Shown here one piece after another: positions 45,531-58,267 of a stretch of 64,000 bases of DNA (positions are counted from its first letter, which is position 1; every line of letters starts with the position of its first letter). The stretch comes from Pontederia crassipes (taxonomy: Eukaryota > Streptophyta > Magnoliopsida > Commelinales > Pontederiaceae). Under the pieces are notes generated by a model. The model was not told where the DNA came from. It made no database searches and was given only the letters and a program-made list of their open reading frames with translations. The translations under genes were made by a program, and so were the position numbers. The stretch is from the NCBI GenBank assembly GCA_030549335.1, contig CM060196.1:7083501-7147500 (forward strand), written 5' to 3'.

Positions 45531-48466
45531 CTGAAAGGCTTCTGGTTGTGAACCCTTGTATGTACAAGGGACGACGCTGCTAGGTCACGTACATGCATGC
45601 AACCCGAAGCTGTAACTTGTGAAGGAACAAGGTACGGTGTTTTGCATGATGTATCCCGCAGCATCCGAAACAAGTGTCGCTACTCTTCTTTCTTTCCCTT
45701 GCAAAACACATGTTTTTTACTCTTTCTTCTTTTCCTTCTTAGTTCACATTTGTTTTCTTTTCTGGTGATCACCAGGTCTCCCTAGTCCTTTAGAAAGCGT
45801 GTGCGTACTTTTGACCAGTAGGCAGTCAAGATTGATGAGTCAGTCGTTACGCCATTAAATGCTGTTTTTCCCACTTCATTTTCCCGTCAACTTACACTAC
45901 GACATTTTGATCAACGAAGGGGACAGCTATGCAAACTGAGATCAAGGGAGTCAGCAATCAGCATCAAATGGTCCGACAAATGGCATTTAGTTTGCCACAA
46001 GTTTGAACGAACTAACACAAATAACGTAATTAGTTGAGAGATCGAGTGAGAGAAGCACGTTTCTTTTCACATTCAACTTAATTAGCTGCCCAATTAGCCC
46101 AAACTATACCGCTTAATTACACTCTTGCACATGACAATATATGCAGTGCAGTACACCTCTTGAGTCAAGGCTTCAAGGTATCAATTGTTCGATTCTGGCA
46201 TTATAAAGCTTCAAGGTACTAATTGTTACCCATTCCATGCCCACGAATTCAGGAGCTCGCAATTACAATGTTATATAAGCTAAGACAATCAAACTTGTTC
46301 GTTCGATGTGAGGGCAAAATAGCTAATGGTCACAAATTAGTGTCGATCAAAATATTATTTGTAAGAAAGGATTTTACAATATCGGACAAATCATTCAAGT
46401 ATTAGTAAGGGGCCCAAGTGCTACTTAATATATAAGAATTAACCCGTAAAATTGAGATATAAGAATGTAGTACTCAGGATTTTTCTCACGCCAGAAGTCG
46501 CACTTGTGGCTTCAGATGGAGCAATATGAAGTGAGAATTATAACTCATATTGTCAAGTCTTTCACATGGCATTAATTGACGTCAAAGCTAAGAAAGTCAG
46601 TTTCATTAATTTTAGAAAAAAAAAGTGGTGATAAAATAATTATTTTCATATTTTTTTTAAGATATAAAGTGTTAAAAAAACTTCAAACTCTCAAAAAAAA
46701 AAATAATCTGAAATTTTGAACTACTTTTTTTTATATCTAATTTGAAATCCAGATAGCCAAGCCTATGGTTGAACAAGCAATCTAATACTTGGTTTGCCGG
46801 TCAAGACAAACGTTCACTTGAATGATTCAAGCATGTACCAAGTTGCATGGCGAATCAAGGGAGCAACGAGGAGTCAATGACTCAATGGACGTAACTAACA
46901 TGCCACACGTACGTACCTTCCTGCTTGGCATCATCAAACGGGATTGAGATTAAACGGCAAGCAGCTTCTTCTCTTTCAATCATAGTTCAAACTTATAATT
47001 TTGGGTACAAAAAATGTTTCTATAAAAAATTTCAGTTTTCATTATCAGACGTGAAGTTAAAGATATATAAATTAGTAGAACGATAATAGTTTGAGATATT
47101 TATTCGATCACTCTGAAAATTGTAATTAATGGCAATCGAAAGACGATCTTAAAATATGGGGTGATTTCTTTTAACTCCTTGAACTAATTTGAATTTATAC
47201 TTTCAAATTTTCAAGCTTTAGCATTTTTTGTATTCAATCCACGATTTCTAAAATTCTATTTTTCACATGGATATGTTCACGGCGAGTTAAACTCCAACCC
47301 AGATGCAACTGGTTGGATTGGATGAAATTTTGCAGGAATGAATTCAATTAACCTGACAATCACACTGACCACTTCTTTTACATTATTTAGTATAGAAAGT
47401 TATATTTTTATATTTATTTTTAAAAAAGTTAAATATTGTTTCATTCAAATTATTTTATTTTAATAAATTTCAAATTAAAAACAAATGGAGCATTTCGCTT
47501 TTGGCGTAACTATAATGTTCTTTAAGCATTATCATATGATGATGGCAGGTGTTGTTTAATTTTGCACATATCGCATTATATACTTGATTAATATATTCAT
47601 ATTAAGGACCTAAACAAATGTTGGGTTGACACATTTTTTTCTACTATGTCAATAACATTTAATTTAAGGCAATTTTTATTAGATTTAGATTAAAATTTTT
47701 GTTATAAAGACTCTTATATCTCTTGTGTTAGAAAATTTTTTAATACTTTTATCTCATAAACTATAATGAGGCCTAGAGAGATGAAAAAAAAAAAGAATAA
47801 AGGCTTTGTTGCCGTCCGCCAAAGCGATAACAATATTATTCTTTTATGGATTGTTGCACAATCATTTATCACTATTATTTTGCATTAGTTGGTATGAACT
47901 GAAGTAATTTTTTACCCCTGCTTCATCAAAAACATATTACAAATGCGATTTGGGATAGACTGAAACAAACTGAACAGAATCAGGTTTCCCATTCTTATGA
48001 TCAGACGAAGAACCAATAAATTCTTACTCTGCATCAATCAATAGTTGTTGGCATCTCTAACTTTCACCATAATATTCATATGCAATGAAATATATGTTCA
48101 ATTTGTCACCACGCTTTGTTCCCCATTGTTTTGACGTGAAATCTGAGCTGATCGAAGAAAATATGATAACCAAAATTTCTAAAAGTCACATAATTCTTCA
48201 TTCATGATAACATGAGGCATTCTCCAAAATAAAACTCCACAAAGTATCATAACTAGACTGATATCTAATCAGGTTGCTAATGTATGGATTTCTAGCAAAC
48301 CACTTGGTATGATAAAGGTAGCTAGAATAAAGAACTGAAACATCATTATACCAAGAACTAGCCAGCTAAGAAGGACTTAAACATTACATGCAGAAATGTC
48401 TCGTCTTTAAGAAGAACTACCTTAGAACATTCTGAGATAAAGAAAATGCAAACCCGAGAGGATGGA
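45531..48466. other. Intergenic region between the two host genes
   Basis: About 2.9 kb containing the promoter of the receptor kinase (right to left) and the 3' flank of the permease gene. No transposon ends and no further gene were recognised. A phrase GCTTCAAGGTA(T/C)(C/T)AATTGTT is repeated at about 46,172 and 46,208. Confidence 0.5.
45811..45829. promoter_or_regulatory. Pair of W-box motifs upstream of the receptor kinase gene
   Basis: TTGACC on the plus strand (45,811-45,816) and TTGACT on the minus strand (45,824-45,829) lie about 280-300 bp upstream of the start codon. A weaker TTGAC core lies at 45,886-45,890. Clustered W-boxes bind WRKY factors and are common in immune-receptor promoters. 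Motifs this short also occur by chance. Confidence 0.3.
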
Positions 48467-51173
48467 TCATGATCTCGTACTGAAAGGCTTATAATTTTGC
48501 AGCGATTGTATGACTCCAGCGACTGATGCAATGGCTGCAGCCACAGAGACTATGAGGCAGAGGAAACTTAGTGTCTGTAGCAAGATCCACCTTGGTGAAA
48601 ACAACTTGAGTTTTTTCCTTTTAATGTACATTTCAACAGGAAAATACACTGTGAGAGGCCAAAACCCAACTGCACCCAGGAATGAGAGTATGTCATTGAA
48701 GAAGGGCATCACTAGAGCTAGAAGAGTTGTGATAACCACATAACTAGTCCTCCACAGTAGCCTAAACATGTTGAAGCTAAAGGTGAAGTTTGCACCAATC
48801 TTGATAGGATGCTCTTGTGATAGTAGTTTAGAGTTGGGGTATATCCTAGAGACGCATCCCTCCATTGCAGCAAACACAGGTTGGCAATACACCTATGATG
48901 AAAGATTTAAGCAATGCTTATGTTAATTAATTATAAGTTGATGCAAATAGCTTTTAGTAGTTTTATGTTTCACCATTAATTACCTGATATCCACCTAGTA
49001 AATGAACTACAATGAACACATTGGCCATGTTAATAAGCCAGTATGGCTCGTAGAATCCGAATCCGGTGAGCATATTTCCGGGAGCTTGGTTTCCGAAAGC
49101 AGCATATCCAAGGCAGCCACAGGAGATGTAGAACATTGTGGTGGTTGACACACCAATGAAACTTGCTTTCTTCATTACTTTGTTCTCAGGTGGAGAAGAT
49201 TTCAAGGTGTCCTAGGACACACAATGAGGGGAAGAAAAGAACCATATAGATTAAATAACCAGAATCGAAGTGAAAGCAAATGGTGAATCTTAGGTACATG
49301 ATCGTGAATTAAAACCTGGATCTCGATAAGAATCATGGAGTAAGAGTAAGCAAATGCAATGTTCCCTAGTGCCTGCATTGCGTTCCACATTTTCTCGGAA
49401 CTGGTGGTATCAACTCCTACAATTGTTCCCGAGATTGATGTTTTTCCCACATCACCTGTGAAATTTTAGAATGGTCTTTTAAAATTTCTACCAGTAAATT
49501 TTTTTTCAGAAATGATCTTATCCTGGTACGATATGATATAGTATGATTATACATGTAGTGTAGCATGCCTGAGATTATTTTGGCAATAGAGAGACCCACG
49601 CCTATGAAGGAATAGCCGAAGGACATGACTGCAGCAACAATGGACAGAAACGATAAATTGTGAAAGTTGGGCAATTGGGACAGAATGATTTGTGCAATGG
49701 CAAAGGCCACCATGTAGGAAGTGTAGGACACCAAGCAATCAGCTTGATGTCCATTCTTGTGATAGCAATTCGATTTGCTCAATGCCCTGCAAATGAGAGC
49801 CAAATGATCATACCAATATATGCCTTTGTGCATGCAATTAGATACACGAACAGCATATGTCTTACGCAGCACTTGTGCCCGCCGTGAGGGTGTAGCCAAT
49901 GGAAGTGCCAAAAAGATTGATGTATTGGAAGAGCCCACAGAGGAAGTATCTGAATCCACCTGCAACAAGGAGATCTAAAACTGTTGATGCTCATATATGT
50001 TCATATAGAACGTGTTTTACAGGTTACAAGGACGGACAAGAGGGGAGAATTCAATGACCTAAATTGGATTTCACAGCCTCGGCGTACGAGTGGTTCCTCT
50101 TGCCATTGATAGGATCGGAAGTCCTGTAGCTGTCGGTGAGCAGCGTAGAGGCGTAAAAGGTGATGGTGGAGAACAACACAAGGGCGAGAGGGCCAAACAC
50201 CCATCCGAGTTGCGCCGTCGCCCATGCCAACGAGAGCACACCGGAGCCGATGACCGCTGTCACGATATGGGCGCTTGCTGTCCACAGAGTCCCTGAACGC
50301 GGCCATTGTATGTATAAATGAGCACAAAAGAGTGACGCTTTTTCCAGTAGAAAGAAAAGTGTCGTCCTAGAGTTTTAACCTAAAAATTCTCATAACGTTC
50401 ACATTTTTAAATACTCTTGCAAATTGACGACTTATCCTCCTAATTTAAGAGGATATGTCTACTCAAAAAAAAAAAAAACAAATAGTGTGTTTCTATAAAA
50501 AAAATGTGTTTTTCATTAGTGTTCATATCAACTTTGATTTAATTCACTTGCATCCATTTGCCACAAAAAAAGAAAAAGAATTACAACCCCCAACTCACAG
50601 TGGAAGAGATAAATTAGAAAATAAAACAATACATATTTTTTTTGGAATACTATTACTCTCGTTCCCTGAATACATATTTTTAAATAAGAGTTCCGAATTT
50701 AGTTGGAGTTTGAAGAATATTTTGATATAATATCCATTAGAAAGGGGCGTTTTCCACTTATATTCTTAATATCTAAGTATGCATTCTTTGTTTTAGATTG
50801 TTTACGTCTCGACTGGGGTGCTTGGTGGAGGGATCAATATCAGACATCATGCATTGCAGGAAGGAAAACTCTGGTTGAAGGGGAAAGTAATGAATTATAT
50901 TAACTAATTATCTATTAAGCTTCATATTCCTTGTACAGAAAGTTAGACCGGAATCCTGCAAACGATAATGACGCTTTACAGAACTAAATAGTGAAAACAT
51001 TTTGTTAATCGAACAGATTATGAAATTAAAGAAGAAGAAGAAGAAGAAGAAGAAGAAGAAGAAGAAGAAGAGCCAAGAAACAGATCCTGTGGATTATATG
51101 ATTTACCGGTTCTCCTGGGCAGTCCATCGTCGTCCAAGTCGTCGTAAGCCATCTCCAATGGCGTCCTCGTCAT
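48467..51173 (-). CDS. Amino acid permease, AAP type (AAAP family)
   Basis: Seven exons on the minus strand: 51,107-51,173, 50,059-50,292, 49,866-49,959, 49,569-49,786, 49,316-49,455, 48,984-49,211 and 48,467-48,892. They join in frame to 468 aa plus stop, the normal AAP length. The N-terminus has the family's acidic stretch, DDLDDDGLPRRTGTLWTA. Family segments follow in order: VIGSGVLSLAWATAQLGW, LSQLPNFHNLSFLSIVAAVM, GDVGKTSISGTIVGVD, GNIAFAYSYSMILIEIQ, CGCLGYAAFGNQAPGNMLTG and FWPLTVYFPVEMYI, and the protein ends NYKPFSTRS. About ten to eleven membrane helices are expected. AAPs are proton-coupled importers of neutral and acidic amino acids at the plasma membrane. The start codon is the first ATG after an in-frame TAA. 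Intron 4 has a GC donor; all other introns are GT-AG. Which AAP subgroup it belongs to cannot be decided by eye. Confidence 0.93.
49456..49568 (-). other. GC-AG intron (intron 4) of the permease gene
   Basis: Exon 4 ends ...ATAATCTCAG and the next bases are GCATGC. The acceptor is CACAG|GTGATG. Only this join gives the conserved ISGDVGKTS. The nearest downstream GT would add 16 bases and shift the frame. GC-AG introns are a minor class in plants. Confidence 0.8.
51030..51071. repeat. (GAA)n microsatellite in intron 1 of the permease gene
   Basis: About fourteen AAG/GAA units, starting about 36 nt downstream of the first exon's donor site. In the transcript they read as (UUC)n, a pyrimidine tract near the 5' splice site. 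Confidence 0.9.
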
Positions 51174-51244
51174 CTTCCCTTCTCCTTCACGGGCTTCTAG
51201 TGAACTTTTCCTCCTTTCTTACTATCACTTTTGTGAAGGGATAT

Positions 51245-51263
51245 ATGCATGCATGCATGCATG
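51245..51263. repeat. (ATGC)n run with RY motifs at the predicted permease transcription start
   Basis: ATGC is repeated four times plus ATG. On the minus strand this gives four ATGs spaced 4 nt apart, covering all three frames, and overlapping CATGCATG RY elements, the site bound by ABI3/FUS3/LEC2-type B3 factors. It lies 72-90 bp upstream of the permease start codon and about 28-52 bp downstream of the TATA box. Confidence 0.7.
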
Positions 51264-51290
51264 AGACAGAGAGCAGCAACGGCAGAGCTC

Positions 51291-51297
51291 TTTATAA
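51291..51297 (-). promoter_or_regulatory. TATA box of the permease gene
   Basis: On the minus strand the motif reads CCTTTATAAAGAG, 118-124 bp upstream of the start codon. A transcription start near 51,260-51,268 is expected, giving a 5' leader of about 90 nt. Confidence 0.6.
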
Positions 51298-51578
51298 AGG
51301 ATGAGATCCCATTTAATGGATATGTCTTTTACATCTGCATTTATCCGTTCTTTGTTTTTATTTTTCATTGTCCGCAGTTATGCAGGACGCGTAATTTTCG
51401 CGTTTCATTCTACACATCTGCATGGTATCTCGGATCTTTGTGAAGTTTTGCCAATCTGAATTCGTGCTGAATGAATCAATTCAGACTCGTCCGTAGGTTG
51501 TGGATAAGTATCTGATACCTGATAGACTGGAACGCTAAAAACCACCAACGTGTTCAGAGGCAATGGCGAACTGTAAGG

Positions 51579-51579
51579 A

Positions 51580-51617
<38 letters not shown>

Positions 51618-51618
51618 A
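51579..51618. repeat. (TC)n(TATC)n compound microsatellite
   Basis: About twelve TC units followed by three TATC units, about 410 bp upstream of the permease start codon. Confidence 0.9.
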
Positions 51619-53187
51619 AATTTAGTTTATTTCATCAAAGAAAAAAAAACAAATAGTATATATGGAGATGAGTTAACTCATTGATGGGACAGCTGCCATC
51701 ATGCATGCACCAATCCACTGATCATTAAATGATGAAGTTAATGCGATAAATTAACTGAACTTTCTTTTATTCCGTATTATTTAAAGTTATTATAATGATG
51801 AGCCAATGTCAACATTAAATTATAAGTTAAATAGAGAATTTTAGTTATTGATCCGTGATCATCAAAATAGTATTTTATGGTAAACAAATAGTGGAGTGAA
51901 GTAAACATCTTTTCCCTTCTAATATTCTGTCATCGATAAATGATTATAAGAATTAGTAGAAAAAGAACTTAAGGAGACAAAAAAATTAATGAATATTATT
52001 AATTGCCAAATTCAAGAACGTTATACCATGACCTGTTTATCTAAAAAGAAATCATAATGCTAAATAGTTTAATTTTACTTGTCATAAAACTTTATGTAAC
52101 AACAGACTTTCCAAAAAAGGAAGAGAAGATTAAAAATAAAATGGTCACGACATAGAAAGAGAGAATCAGTCCAACTCCCCCAATTATCTTCCCCTACAAT
52201 CCTATTTACCCCTTTTTCTCTCGTTATAAAACCAAACATCTATTCTCTCTCTCCCTATCACTATCCTTCCCCCATCTGATTTTCTTCCTCTCTCAAACTT
52301 GACGGAGGCAACATCTACAAGCAGAAGGTTACAAGGAATAAATATGAAGACGAAAAGAAGAAGAGGAAGTAGATAGAGGAGTTTCATTTGATCTCCAAAA
52401 AGTATGTAAATACTAAATACGTCAAGATCTATCGTATGACATGTGAAGTGAATTATGATTATATCTATTAATGTGAAATTCCCAGTTGATACATATTCTT
52501 TAATCCATCAAACGTTGCTTGATTAATCTATACATCGTTTTGTTTTTGCGAAATCATGAATTTAAAAGGAAAGAACTCAATCCAGGTTCTTGTAAACTCG
52601 ACTTGGGTTGTTCATTTTGTAGCATCGTTCAACACTAAAATGTTAGAAGCTGGTCCAACATTCTATAAATCTAGCCCAAGTTCCAAAATATGCTGACTAG
52701 TTCCTTGTTGGAAAACCATCAAATATGACCTTCGGGTTCATCCAAACTCAGCTTGATTCCCAAATAATTGAGAGGCCCTTAATCCAAACTGGTCCGGATA
52801 GTCGAGGACTTGGCTTGTGCAAGGTTGTGGGATCGTCCGACTCAAGAGCGAACAAGCAAACTCGGCCCAAGTTTAACCATGACCTAGCCCTAATTCTACA
52901 GTCGAGCCTAGAGTTTCATCGTACTAAACAAGGAAGATTGTCCATGGCTTGATTGGTTCAAGATACTAAACAAGGCCTCGATCTTTGAAGATTTGAGTAG
53001 AGTTTCATCATGTTAAGAAGATTATGATATTATAGTCCCTTGTTCATATAATCGAATTATAATAAGTCTTGTACATGTAGATTCTCTTATTATTTACAAT
53101 ATGTATTATTATTCTATACTTTGAATACTTCTAGCACATATAAGTTATTCAAAAATTATGTTGCATTATGTGATTTATGTTTTTTAT
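51619..53187. other. Intergenic DNA between the permease gene and the copia element
   Basis: No gene recognised. At 52,570-52,960 the composition is more balanced, with recurring CTAGCCCAAGTTC / CTCGGCCCAAGTT words like those at 880-1,400. The 75-codon frame there shows no domain. Confidence 0.45.
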
Positions 53188-53477
53188 TGTCAGACTAATT
53201 GTGCTGATGTGAAATACAAAGAGTAATTCGTTCTTATGCCAATTTATCAGTTGAGTGTCCATGTATCAGCAATTAGGAAGTTTGTAACAGAGAGTGTGCT
53301 AATTTGTGTTGTATGTATCACACGCCTATCCTGAGTATAAAATCAGAGGAAGGAGTTGTTAGATGATTTTGGCATTTCTATATAAGATCGATCCGCTTCT
53401 TCTCATTACTCTCTTCTCTTCTGGTTGCTTGTTCAAGGGTTTCATAGTTGCTTCGAGAAGTATTGCCAATTCCAACA
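53188..53477 (+). repeat. 5' LTR of the 53.2-63.2 kb copia element
   Basis: Starts TGTCAGACTAATTG and ends GCCAATTCCAACA. 290 bp, the same length as its partner. Confidence 0.92.
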
Positions 53478-56400
53478 TGGTATCAGAGCCAGCTCAAAAT
53501 CTCCAGGTACATTTCCATATGAGATTAGTGATTTGTGATTGATCGATTATTTCTTCTACTCGTGATTGATCATCCAAGTTAGTGATTTCTTGGCATTTTT
53601 GGATCTGGATCTTGAGTTTACTAGTTTAATACTTCTCGAGTTTAGCTGATTATAGAATCTTAGCAAATGTCGATGACTAGATCTAGATCTTCTACATCAC
53701 CTATAACTGATGTGATGATCCCTTTGTTTCTGAGTGCATCTGATGTTCTCGAAATTGTTTTAGTTCTAGATCTGTTAGTTGGAGCTGAAAATTATGCATA
53801 ATAAAGCTATGCTTTTTATAATTCTCTTCTTGTAAAAAATAAACATGTATTTGTTGATGGATCATTTACTTTAGATAAAGTAGATCCAAGCTTACAATAC
53901 GTATGGAAAAGACGTAATGCCCTGGTGTTATCATGGATTGCTTGCTCAGTGACTAAGGGTTTAATTGGCAAATTATCATACAACCAAAGTGCACATGAAA
54001 TATAGTCGGATCTAGGAGAAAGATATTAGAAATTGAATGCCATGCAGTTATATTCTTTGGAAAATGATATATTTAATCTAAGGCAAGGTAATCTTTCTGT
54101 ATCTGAATATTTTTCCAAGTTAAAAAATCTGTGGAGAGAGTTGAAGTTAATGGTGCTAGAGTTACCTGTTAGAGAGGCTTTAAAACGGTATATTGATTAT
54201 CAGGAGCAAAGAAATCTTTATCATTTTTTAATGGGATTAAATGAAGACTTTTATCATGCCAAATCTCAAATATTATTGATTATTCCTTTGCCTTCACTTA
54301 ATCAAGCCTACTCAATGTTAGTTGAGGGGGAACAAAGGAGGAAAAGGATAATACATCAAGATGCAGATCAACTTGCACTTGTAAGTTTGAAAGTGTCAAA
54401 CAGTGGTAGACAAAGGAAGGATAACAACATAGTTTGTGAATATTGCAAGAAGACAGGACATGGAAAATCATGAGTTATCCATTGCATTTCAAATTGAAAC
54501 CAAAAATTAGAATTCAATGAACACAAATCAAATTTTAGTGAATGCAGCTCAAATTCAGTAAATAAGTACTAATGAAGAAAACAAGATTTCATGTTCTATG
54601 CCTGAATTGAAATAACATCAGTTGTCTCCATTTACTGAAGAACAACATAGGTACCTCATGCAACTTCTGAATAAAGACCAAATGGCAATAACAGGAAATT
54701 TCTCGACTAATATGGCAGGTATCATAAAAGGCATAAATCAATCATATGTTCCCCAAGACTGGATTATAGATTCTGGTGTAACCAACCATATGACAATTCT
54801 ATCTCACTTCCAAATGGAAGTAATTCCTTTGCCACTCATATGAGAACCATTACATTGAAATCATGCATCAAACTATATGATGTGTTAGTTGCACCAGATT
54901 TTACTTTCAATTTGATTTCAGTGGCTAAAATAACTAAAGATTTATCTTGTCAAGTCAGTTTCACTTCAAATTGTGTTTTCATTCCGGACCCATCAAATGG
55001 AGTGGAGAGGCATATTGGTGAATGAAAAGGAGTTTTATACTATCTATCTACAGGATGAACCAGTGAACAGGAGCCTTGTTTTAGTTGTTGCAAGATTAAA
55101 AGATTTAAAGCTTTGGCATCAAAGACTTTACCATTTGATAGAATGCATTTGGTTTCTTCTTTGAAATTTTGTCAAGACTCTCAAAACATACACTGTTCTG
55201 TATCCTATGGCCAGACAATCTCAGTTGTCATTTAACCCCTCAGAGAGACAGTCTTCAAATTTGCTTGAAGTTGTACATGCTGATACATGGGGCCCATTTA
55301 AGATTCCAACTCGTGATGGATTTCAGTATTTTGTAACCATAGTCGATGCTTTTTCCAGAATGACATGGCTATATCTCATTAGACAAAAAACTGAAGTGTT
55401 TCTTGTCATAAAAAAATTTCCTCAACCTAATTCAAACTCAAGATTAAAGTTTTCAGATCTGACAATGGCATAGAATTTCATAATACAAGGTGTAAAGATT
55501 TGTTTGTGGACAAAGGAATCTTACATCAAAGCACCTATAACTATACTCCACAACAAAATGGCTTGGTTGAGAGGAAAAATAACCATATTTTGAAAGTTGC
55601 TAAGGCCTTATTATTCCAATTGTTTTTGCCAAAGGAGTTTTGGGTTGACATGGTTCAAGCAGTTGTTCATCTTATCAATAGGTTGTCATTAAGAGTGTTA
55701 AACAACATCTCTCCATATGAAATGTTTTTTAAGAAAACTCTTGATCTTAAACATCTCATAGTTATTGGTTGCTTGTGTTATGTGCCTAATAAATTGATTT
55801 ATGACAAATTTGATAGAAGGACAAATCCGTGTGTATTTTTTGAATATTCTATGTCAAAGAAGAGATATAAATGATTTGACATGAATATGAAAAAAACTAT
55901 TTTTACGAGGGATGTCAGGTTCTATGAAGATATTTTTCCCTTTTAGAAGAATGATCAAACAATTGAAGATTTTGTGACTCGGAATATTAAACTCCAAAAT
56001 CTACACAATCTATAGACTCCCTTACAAAATTTTGAGGACGATGATATGTTCAATGTGCCACGGGCAGACTCATGACTCATTTTTTTATCTTATGGCAAAT
56101 GTGCAGTCAAATAATATTCAGATCAACACAGAAGAAAATTCATTACCAGCTCTTGATATTGATGAATCTTTACAGAGAGATATTTTAGAAGTTAATTCTT
56201 TTGTTTCTGTTGAGTTGGATAGAGACACAGAAGAATTCTTAAATTCCCCTGGCTGGTTAGATGATTTTATCATTTCATCTGCCATATCAGATAAATCAAC
56301 ACATAATATTAAATAATTCTTTTCCTATCAAGCCAATACAGTCCATTATCTTAGTTTTCTTTCAGCGTTATCAAAGGTTGAAGAAGGTTGAAGAACCTTC

Positions 56401-56983
56401 CAACTATAGTGATGTTTCCAAAGAACTTAGATGGGTTTCAACCATACAAGAGAAAATGGAGGCTCTACAAAATAATGGTACTTGGGAGATCGTGGACTTA
56501 CCTATTGGGAAAAAACCAGTTGGCAGTAAGTGGGTGTATAAAATAAAGCTCACATCCACAGGAGAAGTTGAAAGGTTTAAATCAAGGCTCGTGACTAAAG
56601 GATATAACCAGAAGGAGGGCATAGACTTCAAAGAAATTTTCTCACCAGTGATAAAATCTGTCACAATAAAATCTTTACTAACAATCGCAGCTCAACACAA
56701 GTGGATACTATATCATTAGGACATAAATAATGTTTTTTGAATGGTGATCTATACGAGGAGGTTTATATGTTCATTCCTGAGGGTTTTGGTAACAAGGGGG
56801 AATATAAGTGCAAAGCTTGTAGGTTAATTAGATTCATTTATGGTCCGAAACAAGCTTCCATACAATAGAATATAAAAATAACTGAGATTCTTCTAACTAT
56901 TGGATTTGTTCAAAGTAAGAATGACTATATATTATTCACTAAAGGCTTTGGAGATTAATTCATTGCTGTTTTGATATATGTGG

Positions 56984-58267
56984 TGTAGGATCTCAAAGGG
57001 CACCAAGAGGGGGATGAATTGGTGTTTAACCGAAAAATATCGATTTCACGAAATTCGTCGCGAAAGTACAAAACCGATTCTTAGAAACCTTTGCAATTCA
57101 GATTATAAACACAATATTAGAGGGATAGAGAGGGAGAGAGAGTGAGAGAAATCAAACACAAATAAACGCAATGGTTGTTGACGAGGTTTGGCCACACCTT
57201 GATCTACGTCCTCGCTCCGACTTCTCGACCTCGAGACCGCCGGAGATTCTACTAATACTTCCTTTGATCCAAATGGGACAAGGAAGAAAGTCATTTACAC
57301 AATCATATTTTTCTCCGCTTCGAGAGGCAAGGTAACTTCTCTTCCTATGCAGCTAATCTATTTCTCTCGCTCAAGAGGTAAGATTTAGAACATCTTTTAT
57401 ACATGAGCTCTCTCTATTTTTCTGAATAAAATATTTCTCTCTCTTTACAATGCTAGGCTCACAAGAGTGGAAAAGAGAAATAAGAGAACAACTAAAATGA
57501 TAACTTCAAAGAAAAAATCTTCTTCTGATTTTTTGAAGTATTGCTTGAATGCTTGGATGGATACTTTTGCTTCTGCCCTTGGCACTCCTTTTATAGGCTT
57601 TGGTATGTGAAAAATTCGTCCAGAATTAATTTCACATTTTCCTCCTCAATATATAGCCGTTATAGTTCATTTCAGTAATGGACCGGTCGACCGCATTTAT
57701 GGAACGATCGATTGGACTATATGACCGTTGCGCTTATTTCTTCAGTTATCGCAGTTGGTCAGTCAACAAACCATCGATCGGTTCTCGGTCGGCATAGTCT
57801 TCCAATTTTGATTTGTAGCCATTGAGTTGATCGGTCGATCGGTGCTTCGACCGGACTGTCAACCAGTACAGTCTCGCAGTTTTTATTTGAGTAATTTTTG
57901 CCTTGATCGGTCGACCAGTATCTCCGATCAGTCGACCAGTATCTCCGATCAGTCGACCGAACTGTCTCGACCGGCCTTCATAGCTTCGACCGGCAAGTTG
58001 ATCGCCCTGCACTATTTTGAGCATAACTTTTTTGCATAGTTATCCAAATTAGATGATCTTGGAGTTTATGAAAAGCTAACAAAATTTTGTACAACTGACG
58101 TTCAACATTCATCCAAAACTAATAAGATCAGTGTCAATTATTTAATCAAAGTGTAGTGCATAAAGTTATCTCTGTTTCTTTAAACTTTTTAGCATTTTAT
58201 CTTTAATCATTCGAGGTTTGTATCATTAAAATATAATTTAATATGTCATTAAAACTTAGATCTAACA
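56984..58267 (-). repeat. 3' LTR of the nested gag-only element (1,284 bp)
   Basis: On the plus strand it starts TGTAGGATCTC and ends TTAGATCTAACA. It contains the CGATCGGTCGACC-rich U3 part (about 57,680-58,010) and, on the minus strand, TATAAAAGG near 57,590. Confidence 0.9.

Noticed and set aside
52725-52952. 75-codon open frame upstream of the copia element
   Set aside because: It sits in a repeat-like patch similar in style to 880-1,400 and shows no domain or splice context.
57103-58039. Open frames on both strands with repeated STSISDQ / RLIGDTGR translations
   Set aside because: They come from the CGATCGGTCGACC motif array in an LTR; the protein repeats simply mirror the DNA repeat.
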